NCBI RefSeq assembly: GCF_900177625.1
Contig: NZ_FXAU01000001.1
Coordinates: 62,001-126,000, forward strand
DNA length: 64,000 nucleotides
Reading direction: 5' to 3'
From: Sphingobacterium psychroaquaticum
Lineage (GTDB): Bacteria > Bacteroidota > Bacteroidia > Sphingobacteriales > Sphingobacteriaceae
Below, one piece after another: positions 36,158-44,718 of the stretch. The notes under the pieces were generated by a model. It did not search any database, had not been told where the DNA came from, and saw only the letters and a list, made by a program, of their open reading frames with translations. The translations under genes were made by a program, and so were the position numbers. How positions within the stretch are numbered: position 1 is the first letter of the stretch; the number at the start of each line of letters is the position of its first letter.

Positions 36158-37627
36158 ATGAGATTAAAACTAACAGTAGGCTTGTTATGTCTGGCAACTT
36201 TCGGTTATGCACAGCGTAATGGCGTGGATAAATTCCAACAGTATCGCCCGATATGGGAAAAGGGAACTTTGGCACAGAAAGATTCCCTAGCAGCGGTGTT
36301 GATGTCGGAGGCTAAAACATACCAAACAGAGCCTGAATATAGAACGACGATTAATCTGATGTATGCCTTAGGGCATGAAGATAAAAAAGCAGTCTTAGAG
36401 ACGATCGCAAAGAAAAAATTTCCAAAAGGAAGCTTAACGCGGGATGCCTTTATAACGGAGGTGTATTACAAAGCGGAGACAGCTGCCGATAAAGAGAAAA
36501 GCTATAAAGAATTGGTTAAAAGATGGCCTGTCGAAAAATTTAAAGGAGAAGAGCTGACTTACGATTACGCTTTAGGTACCTTGGCACAGAGCTTTGCAAA
36601 AGCCGGCGATGCAAAAAAAGCAACAGATTACCTGGGTCAGATGCAGGAGCGCTTTTGGCGTGGCAATGGATACCTGCCCACCGCACAAGCGCTATTGGCC
36701 GCAGGTGATACCACCGCCGCAGCTCCCTTGCTAAAGACAGCGATGGATGATGCCTATTACTATATTTCGTTACCGGAAGAACAAAAAGACAATAAGGCCC
36801 GCTTTGCAGCAATGGGGTATGCCTCGTCTATGTCCAGCTATGTAGGGATATTAGTGAACCGCGGTAAATATACCGAAGCATTGGATTATATCGAGAAAGC
36901 TTTAGCCGTTGCTCCGGAACAAGCCGATGCTCTTTCTTCGGTATACTACAAATCTTTGATGGGAACGGGGCGTAAATTGGAAGCCTACAATATCTTGACG
37001 AAACTGTATGCTAAAGGTCAATTTAATGTCGAAGGTGATCTTAAGAAATTATACCAGGATTTGAACGGTACAATGGCCGGTTATGAACGCTTTAATGCGG
37101 GCCTTAAAGAAGAGTTGGTTAAAACGGTGCGCGATCATATCAAGGAGATGGAAACTTATAAAGCGGCACCAGCTTTTGAATTATTAAATCTCAAAGGAGA
37201 GAAGGTATCGTTAGCTAGTCTAAAAGGAAAGGTCGTTGTTCTTGATTTCTGGGCTACGTGGTGTCAGCCTTGTGTACGTTCCTTCCCCGGAATGCAGGCC
37301 GCTCAAACACTCTATGAAAACGATGATGATGTACAGTTCTTATTTATCAATACATGGGAACGCGATAAAGACTATAAAAACAATGTAACAGCTTTTATCG
37401 CTAAAAATAACTACCCTTTTGAAGTGTTATACGATGATCAAAAAGATGCGGTTACGGGCGAGGTATTGGCGGCTAAATTTGGTGTAAAAGGTATCCCGGC
37501 TAAGTTCATTATCGATAAAGACGGACAAATTCGCTACGCCCTTACAGGATCCTCATCTAACGTCGATTACATTAAGTTAGAGATGAAAGAGTTGATCGAG
37601 GCTGCAAAAAAGCCGCATAAAGGCTAA
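36158..37627 (+). CDS. Exported TlpA-like thioredoxin-fold protein
   Basis: This 489-residue protein has a signal peptide (LTVGLLCLATFGYAQ). A long alpha-helical, TPR-like middle part (about 30-330, with YALGTLAQSFAKAGDAKKAT and KYTEALDYIEKALAVAPEQ) precedes a C-terminal TlpA/redoxin domain from about 342. The active site DFWATWCQPCVRSFPGMQ gives CQPC near residues 368-371, and the cis-proline loop is GVKGIPAKFIID. It probably reduces disulfides in periplasmic or surface proteins of the same locus. It is the last gene of the sigma-controlled operon, and the next gene follows after 61 bases. Confidence 0.88.
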   Translation: MRLKLTVGLLCLATFGYAQRNGVDKFQQYRPIWEKGTLAQKDSLAAVLMSEAKTYQTEPEYRTTINLMYALGHEDKKAVLETIAKKKFPKGSLTRDAFITEVYYKAETAADKEKSYKELVKRWPVEKFKGEELTYDYALGTLAQSFAKAGDAKKATDYLGQMQERFWRGNGYLPTAQALLAAGDTTAAAPLLKTAMDDAYYYISLPEEQKDNKARFAAMGYASSMSSYVGILVNRGKYTEALDYIEKALAVAPEQADALSSVYYKSLMGTGRKLEAYNILTKLYAKGQFNVEGDLKKLYQDLNGTMAGYERFNAGLKEELVKTVRDHIKEMETYKAAPAFELLNLKGEKVSLASLKGKVVVLDFWATWCQPCVRSFPGMQAAQTLYENDDDVQFLFINTWERDKDYKNNVTAFIAKNNYPFEVLYDDQKDAVTGEVLAAKFGVKGIPAKFIIDKDGQIRYALTGSSSNVDYIKLEMKELIEAAKKPHKG

Positions 37628-37688
37628 TTTTTTTATGCATTTATTAAACTTATTTCTGCGTTAATTGTCTATTCATAAAATAATATAT

Positions 37689-38651
37689 ATGAAAAAGACT
37701 ATTCAAACCATTATGGTTTTTTGCATGGTGCTGCTAACAGCTTCACTATCTGCGCAGAGTAATGTGTTTAAGATGCAGATCAAAGAGAATAAGGGGGAAT
37801 GCACGGGTGTCGGAAAGATGTCTTGCTATTTGGTCAAGTATCACAATAGTAAAGATTGGGAGTTTTTTTATGCCCCGATTGCAAATTTCGACTATCAGGA
37901 AGGGACACGTTACCGTGTATTGGTGAAACGGACCAAACTGGAAAATGTACCTGCCGATGCACCGAGTTATAAGTACGAGGTTGTACGTATACTAAACCAA
38001 AAACCTATGAACCGCATTGCGGACAGAAAGGGGAAAGGAAATGTAGAGGTGATAACTATGGTGGTGAAGGAAGATAAAGTCGACTGTACCGGTGTGGGGC
38101 CGATGAAATGTTTGCAAGTAAAATACAAGGAAAGCGACGACTGGCAATACTTCTATAGTGGTATCACGAATTTTAAACACGAGGAAGGCTATCGTTACAC
38201 CCTGAAAGTTAAACGTATTGAACGCACCCATGTACCGGCCGATGCTTCAAAATATGAGTATCAGCTCATCAAAATTTTGAAGAAAGAAAAAGTACCGGTA
38301 AACAGTGCACAAACATTTTTGGGTAAACACCGCTGGAAGCTGATTCAGCTTAATGGTAAGACCGTAAATAATAGTCGTGCCTATATCGAATTTGATACGA
38401 AAATGAATCGAGTACACGGCAATGGAGGGTGCAACGGATTTGGAGGTGCTTATAAGATGTCGGCAGATAAAGTTACTTTTTCTCAGATTGCCAGTACAGA
38501 GATGGCTTGTCCAGACTTGAATATGGAGAGTGAATTGCATGCTATATTGAATACGCCAGGTTTGCGCTACGATATTGCAGAACAAACATTCAACCTGTAT
38601 AAAGACAATAAATTGGTAGCCATGTTCGGTATGGCACCGAAGGAAGGATAG
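37689..38651 (+). CDS. Exported protein with two DUF4377 repeats and a META domain
   Basis: This 320-residue protein has a signal peptide (IMVFCMVLLTASLSAQ). Two tandem DUF4377 units follow: one with ECTGVGKMSCYLVKY, EGTRYRVLVKR and VPADAPSYKYEVVRIL, the other with DCTGVGPMKCLQVKY, EGYRYTLKVKR and VPADASKYEYQLIKIL. A META/HslJ-like domain (about 215-320) comes last, with KHRWKLIQLNGK, VHGNGGCNGFGGAYKM and STEMACPDLNMESEL. HslJ-type META domains are linked to stress or antibiotic tolerance, but the biochemical role is not known. The ATG at 37689 gives the natural signal peptide; an in-frame start 24 bases upstream does not. A terminator follows. Confidence 0.85.
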   Translation: MKKTIQTIMVFCMVLLTASLSAQSNVFKMQIKENKGECTGVGKMSCYLVKYHNSKDWEFFYAPIANFDYQEGTRYRVLVKRTKLENVPADAPSYKYEVVRILNQKPMNRIADRKGKGNVEVITMVVKEDKVDCTGVGPMKCLQVKYKESDDWQYFYSGITNFKHEEGYRYTLKVKRIERTHVPADASKYEYQLIKILKKEKVPVNSAQTFLGKHRWKLIQLNGKTVNNSRAYIEFDTKMNRVHGNGGCNGFGGAYKMSADKVTFSQIASTEMACPDLNMESELHAILNTPGLRYDIAEQTFNLYKDNKLVAMFGMAPKEG

Positions 38652-38673
38652 TTTTTCCCTGTAACAATATAGA

Positions 38674-38707
38674 AAAATCCCCAATCAACAGTTGGGGATT
38701 TTTTTAT
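38674..38707 (+). terminator. Intrinsic terminator after the DUF4377-META gene
   Basis: AATCCCCAA pairs with TTGGGGATT around a six-base loop and is followed by a run of T residues. It separates the locus from the outer-membrane protein gene at 38800. Confidence 0.9.
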
Positions 38708-38799
38708 GGCACAGCTCACCATGTTAACTAACAAACCCCTATCTTAGCGATGAAATAAAAATAACGTATAGCTAAAAAATAATACGAACGAAGCCTAGT

Positions 38800-40086
38800 A
38801 TGATAAAATATGTAATCGCTCTTTTATGCTGTCTTCCATTATGTACCATTAAGGGACAAAATGTGCTATTGAAAGATACGGTTACAGCTCATCATAAAGA
38901 CACGGTGTATACGTTTGATCACCTCTATGATATTGGAGACGGCTTTAAGGATATCGGTCGCTTCATTCGTCGCGATACATCCCGGAAAATAAGTAAAAAA
39001 CGTTCCGGTATTTCCATTCTTCCCAACATCAACTATAATCCAAGTATTGGTTTTCAGATCGGTGCAAAAGTGGTAGGCGGTATTCAGCTTGGCCCCCGAG
39101 AAAATACCACAATGTCTATCTTTGCGACAGCATTTAACTATACTACACGGGGAATTCTGGTCGGATACCTTGCGCATGATATCTATACGCGAGAAAATAA
39201 ATGGAACCTCAAAGGGGGGATCCATGTGGCAAAAATGGTGGGACTGGATTACGGTCTCGGTATTGGTAATGTGCTGCACGATCCCAATGCGGAGGAGCAG
39301 GTTCTTAACAACGCCGACCGCATGCGTTATGTGAATGAATATACTATATATGGATTAAATGAACGTATATATAAACAGTTGCTTCCCGGGATGTTTGTGG
39401 GAGCAGGTGTATTCGTCGAGCTAAAGCGAAACATAAAGACCTTAGGTGATCACGAGATGACGCCATTGGAGATCTACAGCAATTGGAATAAATACAGCGC
39501 CGGGAATTACAACAATAACGGACTGATGTTTAACCTGCAATACATGACGCGCGACAATCCCAACAGTGCGTACAAAGGGATTTACACCGATGTGGTTCTA
39601 CGCATGGGCCAGTCGTGGATGGGGAGCCCACGTAACACGTATCAACTACAAACAGATTTTCGTAAATATTGGTCGCTGTCAGATACACGACCCAACCATG
39701 TCCTAGCTTTCTGGCATTGGGGTTCATATAATATACATGGCAATCTAGCTTACCTCGACCTGCCGGGAACCGGTAAAGATGTGTACGCACGGAGCGGTCG
39801 GGGATATACCAATGGATACTTTAAGGGAAATTCATTTTTCTATTCCGAAGTCGAGTATCGCTTTCCGATTTTACGCAACCAGTTTTTAAGTGGTGTGGTC
39901 TTCGCGAATGTACAGACGGCAGACGACCAGATGGGAACCAAACTTTTTCGGTATTGGCAGCCAGCTGGAGGGACAGGGTTACGCTTGTTGTTCAATAAAG
40001 CTACGCGAACAAATCTTTGTATCGACTATGCTTTCGGAAAGTTTGGTCAACGTGGACTTTTCTTAGGCCTGAACGAGGCTTTTTAA
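38800..40086 (+). CDS. BamA/TamA-like outer membrane barrel protein
   Basis: This 428-residue protein has a signal peptide (ALLCCLPLCTIKGQ). After a short periplasmic stretch it reads as alternating beta strands of an outer-membrane barrel: KRSGISILPNINYNPSIGFQ, NTTMSIFATAFNYTTRGILV, and near the end NSFFYSEVEYRFPILRNQ. It closes with the Omp85-type end GTGLRLLFNK, TNLCIDYAFGKFGQRGLFLG and the final aromatic NEAF. No POTRA domain is visible, so it belongs to the short BamA/TamA-type surface antigens common in Bacteroidota, whose function is unsettled. It lies 41 bases upstream of a TonB receptor gene and may share its transcript. Confidence 0.75.
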   Translation: MIKYVIALLCCLPLCTIKGQNVLLKDTVTAHHKDTVYTFDHLYDIGDGFKDIGRFIRRDTSRKISKKRSGISILPNINYNPSIGFQIGAKVVGGIQLGPRENTTMSIFATAFNYTTRGILVGYLAHDIYTRENKWNLKGGIHVAKMVGLDYGLGIGNVLHDPNAEEQVLNNADRMRYVNEYTIYGLNERIYKQLLPGMFVGAGVFVELKRNIKTLGDHEMTPLEIYSNWNKYSAGNYNNNGLMFNLQYMTRDNPNSAYKGIYTDVVLRMGQSWMGSPRNTYQLQTDFRKYWSLSDTRPNHVLAFWHWGSYNIHGNLAYLDLPGTGKDVYARSGRGYTNGYFKGNSFFYSEVEYRFPILRNQFLSGVVFANVQTADDQMGTKLFRYWQPAGGTGLRLLFNKATRTNLCIDYAFGKFGQRGLFLGLNEAF

Positions 40087-40127
40087 GATATTTTACTATC
40101 TTCGAAGCATATCCATTACCATATATT

Positions 40128-42203
40128 ATGCATCGTACCTTACGCTTCGCGCTTCTTCTAACAGCCGTTTCTTCTATACCTTTTGTTTGTGCACAAGCGC
40201 AAGCGGATACCACCCGGATTAAAAGTGTGGAAGTTCAGGCTTACTTCAGCAAACAACCGTTGTTGGGTTTGACTTCGTCGGCCAGTGCAATCTCGGGTGA
40301 GCAGGTCGAGCGACAGCAAACAATAACATTGCTTCCGGCTTTAAATACAGTAGCGGGTTTGCGCATGGAAGAACGGTCGCCGGGAAGCTATCGTTTGGCA
40401 CTCCGTGGAAGTATGATACGTTCTCCTTTTGGGGTGCGCAATGTGAAGATCTATATGGACGAATTCCCACTAACCGATGCGGGGGGAAATACCTACCTCA
40501 ATCTGATTGATCCATTAGGCGTTGCTTCTATTCATATCTTAAAAGGTCCGGATGGATCGTTGTACGGTGCTAATTCAGGCGGCGTGGTACGCTTACAACC
40601 CAAAGGGTTTGATGTGCAAGAAAATCAAATGCAATTGAACGTAACGGGGGGAGCGTATGGTCTTTTTCAAGAGCAGTTATCCATACAGCATAAAGCGAAT
40701 GAACGCTATAATTTTTCATTTGATCAGGCATTTGTACGCTCGGATGGGTACCGCGAAAATTCGTCCCTTAATAAAAAAGCATTCCAAACAGCGCATCAAT
40801 GGCGCTATAGTCCGCAAGCGGAGTTGCGTGTCTTTGCATTATACAGTGATCTGGGGTACCGCACACCAGGTGGATTAACTGCAGCACAGATGGCGGAAAA
40901 TCCACGGCAAGCACGACCGGCGGCAGGTGCGACGCCTGGGGCACGCGAGCAGCAGGCTGGGATTTATAATAAAACTTTCTATGGAGGAGTTGCACACCAG
41001 TGGCAGCTTTCCGATAAGTTGACACATCATGTGAGTGTATTTGGTTCTACAACGGACTTTGAAAATCCGTTTATGACCAACTACGAGGTGCGGGATGAGC
41101 GGAATCTAGGGATGCGTACGTTCGTATCGTATGTCGGCCGTGATCAGGGCTCCGTGCAATGGGAGATGCAGCTGGGGTTTGAGGGGCAGAAGGGATGGAA
41201 CAAGATCAATAACTACGATAACAATAAAGGGGTGCAGGGCGCAGAGCAGGCGAAGGATAAGCTGGATAATAATCAATACAGCTTTTTCTACCGTGCGATG
41301 GCTAAGTTTTACAACCGCTGGACAGTAGAGGGATCGTTGGGGTTGAATAAGGCAAGTATTGCCTATGAACAGCTTTTTCCTACCGTGGCTAATGGAACGG
41401 GAGATATAGAATTTGATGCCATATGGATGCCACGTCTGGCGTCTTCCTTCCTGCTGACGAATAACTTGGCGTTACGTGCTTCCATATCGAAAGGCTATTC
41501 GACACCGACTATTGCGGAAGTGCGTTCGTCCGATAAGCAAGTAAATACGGCGCTGGACGCAGAGACAGGGACGAACTATGAAACGGGGATACGGTGGGAG
41601 AGTCGTAACCGCCGCTTTATGGCGGACTTGGCATTCTACAGCTACCAGATGGATAATGGTATTATTCGACAGCTGGATGCAAATGGGGCTGACTTCTATG
41701 TCAATGCAGGGAAAATGGATCAAAAGGGGATAGAAGCTTCTGTTAATGTGCATATTTTAAAGCCGCAGACGCACGGATGGATGCGGGATCTAACATATCA
41801 AGGGGCTGTAGCACGACAGTTTTACAAATTTGAACGTTATGAGCTCGCCGGAAAGGACTATAGTGGAAATAAAGTGACAGCTGTGCCCGATTGGACGGTG
41901 GCCAATACACTGAGTGCTTCCTTTGCACAAGGTGTTTTTATACATCTTTTGCATAACCATGTATCGAGCATGCCACTGAATGATGCCAATACGGTGGAAG
42001 CAAAGAAATATGACCTGTTGCAGGTAAAAGCAGGTGTTACTTTACCGCTTCAAGGGAAGTTAGGAATTCAATTGTTTGTTGGAGCAGACAATCTTTTGAA
42101 TGAGAAATACAGCTTAGGCAATGATATCAATGCGTTCGGTAATCGGTTTTTCAACCCATCCCCTACACGCAATTTCTATGGCGGCGTGAAGTTGATGTTG
42201 TAA
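40128..42203 (+). CDS. TonB-dependent outer membrane receptor
   Basis: This 691-residue receptor starts at the ATG at 40128, which gives a normal signal peptide (FALLLTAVSSIPFVCAQAQA); a longer in-frame start would lie inside the previous gene. It has no carboxypeptidase-like domain. The plug runs from about 30 to 150 (GLRMEERSPGSYRLALRGS, KIYMDEFPLTDAGGNTYLN, ILKGPDGSLYGANSGGVVRL) and the barrel ends GNRFFNPSPTRNFYGGVKLML. This layout resembles FecA/BtuB-type receptors for metal complexes or cobalamin rather than SusC. No nearby ABC importer reveals the ligand. It ends just before the repeat region at the left border of the mobile element. Confidence 0.85.
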   Translation: MHRTLRFALLLTAVSSIPFVCAQAQADTTRIKSVEVQAYFSKQPLLGLTSSASAISGEQVERQQTITLLPALNTVAGLRMEERSPGSYRLALRGSMIRSPFGVRNVKIYMDEFPLTDAGGNTYLNLIDPLGVASIHILKGPDGSLYGANSGGVVRLQPKGFDVQENQMQLNVTGGAYGLFQEQLSIQHKANERYNFSFDQAFVRSDGYRENSSLNKKAFQTAHQWRYSPQAELRVFALYSDLGYRTPGGLTAAQMAENPRQARPAAGATPGAREQQAGIYNKTFYGGVAHQWQLSDKLTHHVSVFGSTTDFENPFMTNYEVRDERNLGMRTFVSYVGRDQGSVQWEMQLGFEGQKGWNKINNYDNNKGVQGAEQAKDKLDNNQYSFFYRAMAKFYNRWTVEGSLGLNKASIAYEQLFPTVANGTGDIEFDAIWMPRLASSFLLTNNLALRASISKGYSTPTIAEVRSSDKQVNTALDAETGTNYETGIRWESRNRRFMADLAFYSYQMDNGIIRQLDANGADFYVNAGKMDQKGIEASVNVHILKPQTHGWMRDLTYQGAVARQFYKFERYELAGKDYSGNKVTAVPDWTVANTLSASFAQGVFIHLLHNHVSSMPLNDANTVEAKKYDLLQVKAGVTLPLQGKLGIQLFVGADNLLNEKYSLGNDINAFGNRFFNPSPTRNFYGGVKLML

Positions 42204-42214
42204 TGTTAAAGAGA

Positions 42215-42575
42215 TATGCCTCTATGCCGGCAGGACATCTTATTACTCCTCAAGCCGGAGAGGCTCTTCTTTTTTTCCTTAAAAAAGAAGCAAAAAATTC
42301 GTCGCTAGGAATTTTTGCACGGGATGGGCTGTGCAGAAGGCAAGTTTGTACAGATTGCAAATATTCCTCAGGCGACATAAGTCGGTTAAGCAAAGCTAGA
42401 AGCAGTAAGGTGAACAGCACAGTTTCTAAAACCCCTCGCTGGTGCGAGCCTTCGGCTCGTATCCCAAAATAATAAGAGAACATTTCGTTTAACACTTGGG
42501 CACGAGCTAGAAGACTATTTACGGTACGCAAGTTCCGGCCATCATGAAAATCTTCCTTTTGAATCAATAAGCTTC
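42215..42575. repeat. Non-coding repeat unit, copy 1 (about 361 bp)
   Basis: This is the first copy of a tandem repeat that begins TATGCCTCTATGCCGGCAGG. It contains the hairpin CGAGCC-TTC-GGCTCG and an A/T-rich hairpin followed by GCAAAAAATTCG. Copy 2 starts 361 bp later, and the middle and end of the unit are largely conserved between copies. Open frames on the minus strand inside the unit exist in both copies but have low-quality composition. Confidence 0.85.
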
Positions 42576-42943
42576 TATGCCTCTATGCCGGCAGGGCATC
42601 TTCCTTTTGAAGCCAAAAGGAAGCAAAACCGAACGTAGTGAGCTCATCAACTTGTTGATAACCTTGTCGCTAGGAATTTTTGCATGGGATGGGCTGTACA
42701 GAAGGCAAGTTTGTACAGATTGCAAATATTCCTCAGGCGACATAAGCCGGTTAAGGATAGGCAGAAGTAGTAAGGTAAACAGCGCAGTTTCTAAAACACC
42801 TTCGCTGGTGCGAGCCTTCGGCTCGTATCTCAAAATAATAAGTAGGAACTTTTCGATTAGCACTTGAACACGAGCTACAAGACTACCTGCGGTACGCAAG
42901 TTCCGTCCATCACGAATTTTTTTCTTTTGAAGCAATAAGCTTC
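42576..42943. repeat. Non-coding repeat unit, copy 2 (about 368 bp)
   Basis: This is the second copy of the unit described at 42215, with the same opening, the same TTTGTACAGATTGCAAATAT block and the same CGAGCC-TTC-GGCTCG hairpin. It carries a variant A/T hairpin (CTTCCTTTTG/CAAAAGGAAG) and a 35-40-base insertion near its beginning compared with copy 1. Confidence 0.85.
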
Positions 42944-43010
42944 TATGCCTCTATGCCGGTAGGGCATCTTATTACTCCTCAAGCCGGAGAGGCTCTTCTT
43001 TTTTTTTAAA
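42944..43010. repeat. Non-coding repeat unit, partial copy 3
   Basis: This truncated third copy matches the first 60 or so bases of copy 1 almost exactly, including CAAGCCGGAGAGGCTC, and then stops in a T-run and A-run. Its abrupt end marks a likely junction with the incoming mobile element. Confidence 0.8.
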
Positions 43011-43268
43011 AAAAGATTGAACAAAAGTAAAATTAAGAAAAACGGTTAAAACCGTTACTATGCAGTAGTTTATAAATTGACGGTCTGAATTTGGAAGGTA
43101 GTGTACATCAGGTTTTGGGCTTAAAAAGACAGAGATAGGTTACTAAATCATTACCTGTTTTGGATTGTACAAGATAGTATAATTAGCTATATTTCAGCAT
43201 TTTGCACTCTTTTTTATCTTTCCTTGTAACTCGCTAAAATTTAATTTTAAACATTAAAATTTTGAGTT
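43011..43268. other. Probable left border of the mobile element, non-coding
   Basis: About 258 bases between the truncated repeat and the integrase start hold no gene. The only visible structure is the perfect hairpin AACGGTT-AA-AACCGTT at 43041-43056. Integrase arm sites and the attachment core would be expected here, but the exact junction cannot be placed without an empty-site sequence. Confidence 0.4.
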
Positions 43269-44579
43269 ATGGAGACAGTTAAAAGATCCACTTTCAAGCT
43301 ATTGTTTTACTTGAAGAAAAATGAACCCAAAAAAAATGGTAATGTACCTGTAATGGGACGTATTACTATTGATGGTACACCAAAAACTTTTGGAACCAAA
43401 CTGGAAATTGATCCCAATACTTGGGATTTAAAACACGGACGCGTACAGGGAAAAAGCACAACAGCACTAACTACCAATCAAAAATTGGATAAAATTCGTG
43501 TACGTATCAATAAGATTTATGATGATATGCTTAAAGATGAAGGTTTTGCTACTTCACAGAAAGTTAAGCTCTCTTTTTTAGGTGTCGGTGTGATGGATGA
43601 TGCAGTACTCAAAGTTTTCAAAGAACAAAATGAGGATTTTGAAAAAATGGTGGCAAAAGGTAAGCGCTCGTCAAACACTTATTATAAGTACAAAGTTGTT
43701 TTCAATCATCTGACGGAATTTATAAAAGCTAGGTATCATCGGGATGATATGGCTTTTCGTGAGCTTACATCTGATTTTATCAGGGAGTTCGATTTTTTCC
43801 TTCGCATTGATAAAGAATGTACACACAATACGGTATGGGTTTATACAATGCCTGTTATAGCTTTAGCTGACCTAGCTATTAAAAAAGGATTGATACGTCA
43901 AAATCCATTTGAGGATTACGAAATAAGCATGCAGGAAACTGATCGTAGCTATCTTTTGAAGGAGGCTGTGGAAAAATTGTTATTCTTAAAACCCTCTAAG
44001 CCGAAATATGAACTGGTTAAAGACATTTTCATTTTTAGTTGCTTTACAGGGTTGTCTTACATTGACGTTAAAAAGCTAAAGTGGAGCAACATTCAATCCT
44101 TCTTTGACGGTCATCAATGGATTATCAGCCGAAGAAAGAAATCGGATGTTGCATCAAATGTTCGTTTGATGGAAATTCCCAAACGGATCATTGAAAAATA
44201 CAGAGGTATTACAAGAAATGATTTCATATTTCCAGTTCCATCCAATGCAACATGTAATAATCATGTAGCTAAACTGATTGAAGAAGCTGAAATTGTCACT
44301 GAACAAAAAGTGACGTTCCATACGGCACGACATACTTTTGCAACAATGTTTTTAACAGAGGGAGTACCTCTTGAAAGCCTTAGTAAGATGATGGGACATA
44401 AGAATATTTCTACCACTCAGATTTATGCTAAGATTACAAGTCAGAAGATCAGCAAGGATATGGATTTGGTTTCTCCGAAATTTGCTTCTCTGGAAACAGC
44501 ATTCATTTCAATGGAACCAGATACGCCTTCACAGCCCGATTTCATAATAGTTGAAGATGAATTAGAACTGGTCACTTAA
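43269..44579 (+). CDS. Tyrosine recombinase/integrase of a Bacteroidota conjugative element (IntDOT-like)
   Basis: This 436-residue site-specific integrase has an N-terminal arm-binding domain (about 8-95, GRITIDGTPKTFGTKLEIDP), a SAM-like core-binding domain (about 115-215) and a catalytic domain (about 225-410). Visible catalytic parts are HTARHTFATMF near 350 (H-x-x-R), GHKNISTTQIY with the nucleophilic tyrosine near 387, and SRRKKSDV for the lysine loop. The usual first arginine position reads TGLSYIDV, with serine at about 263, as recorded for IntDOT of CTnDOT. It is the leftmost gene of the element and directs integration and excision. Confidence 0.93.
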   Translation: METVKRSTFKLLFYLKKNEPKKNGNVPVMGRITIDGTPKTFGTKLEIDPNTWDLKHGRVQGKSTTALTTNQKLDKIRVRINKIYDDMLKDEGFATSQKVKLSFLGVGVMDDAVLKVFKEQNEDFEKMVAKGKRSSNTYYKYKVVFNHLTEFIKARYHRDDMAFRELTSDFIREFDFFLRIDKECTHNTVWVYTMPVIALADLAIKKGLIRQNPFEDYEISMQETDRSYLLKEAVEKLLFLKPSKPKYELVKDIFIFSCFTGLSYIDVKKLKWSNIQSFFDGHQWIISRRKKSDVASNVRLMEIPKRIIEKYRGITRNDFIFPVPSNATCNNHVAKLIEEAEIVTEQKVTFHTARHTFATMFLTEGVPLESLSKMMGHKNISTTQIYAKITSQKISKDMDLVSPKFASLETAFISMEPDTPSQPDFIIVEDELELVT

Positions 44580-44718
44580 TGGTGTAATATTTATTGAAAA
44601 GCAGGATTTTATAATTCTGCTTTTTTATTTACCTCTTTATGCAAATTAAAGCCACCTGTTATTTTTTATATTTACAAAACAAACTTGACCTATAGTGTCG
44701 TTAAAAAATCCTTATAAA

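Noticed and set aside
42250..42935. Two minus-strand open frames of 105 and 123 codons with similar residues (DGRNLRT, SPEEYLQSVQTCLL).
   Set aside because: They lie inside the tandem repeat and are similar only because the DNA is repeated. They have no recognisable family or good start, and the plus strand is equally open.
42215..43010. Tandem repeat considered as a CRISPR array.
   Set aside because: The units are about 365 bp with conserved interiors; there are no short repeats with unique spacers and no cas genes.
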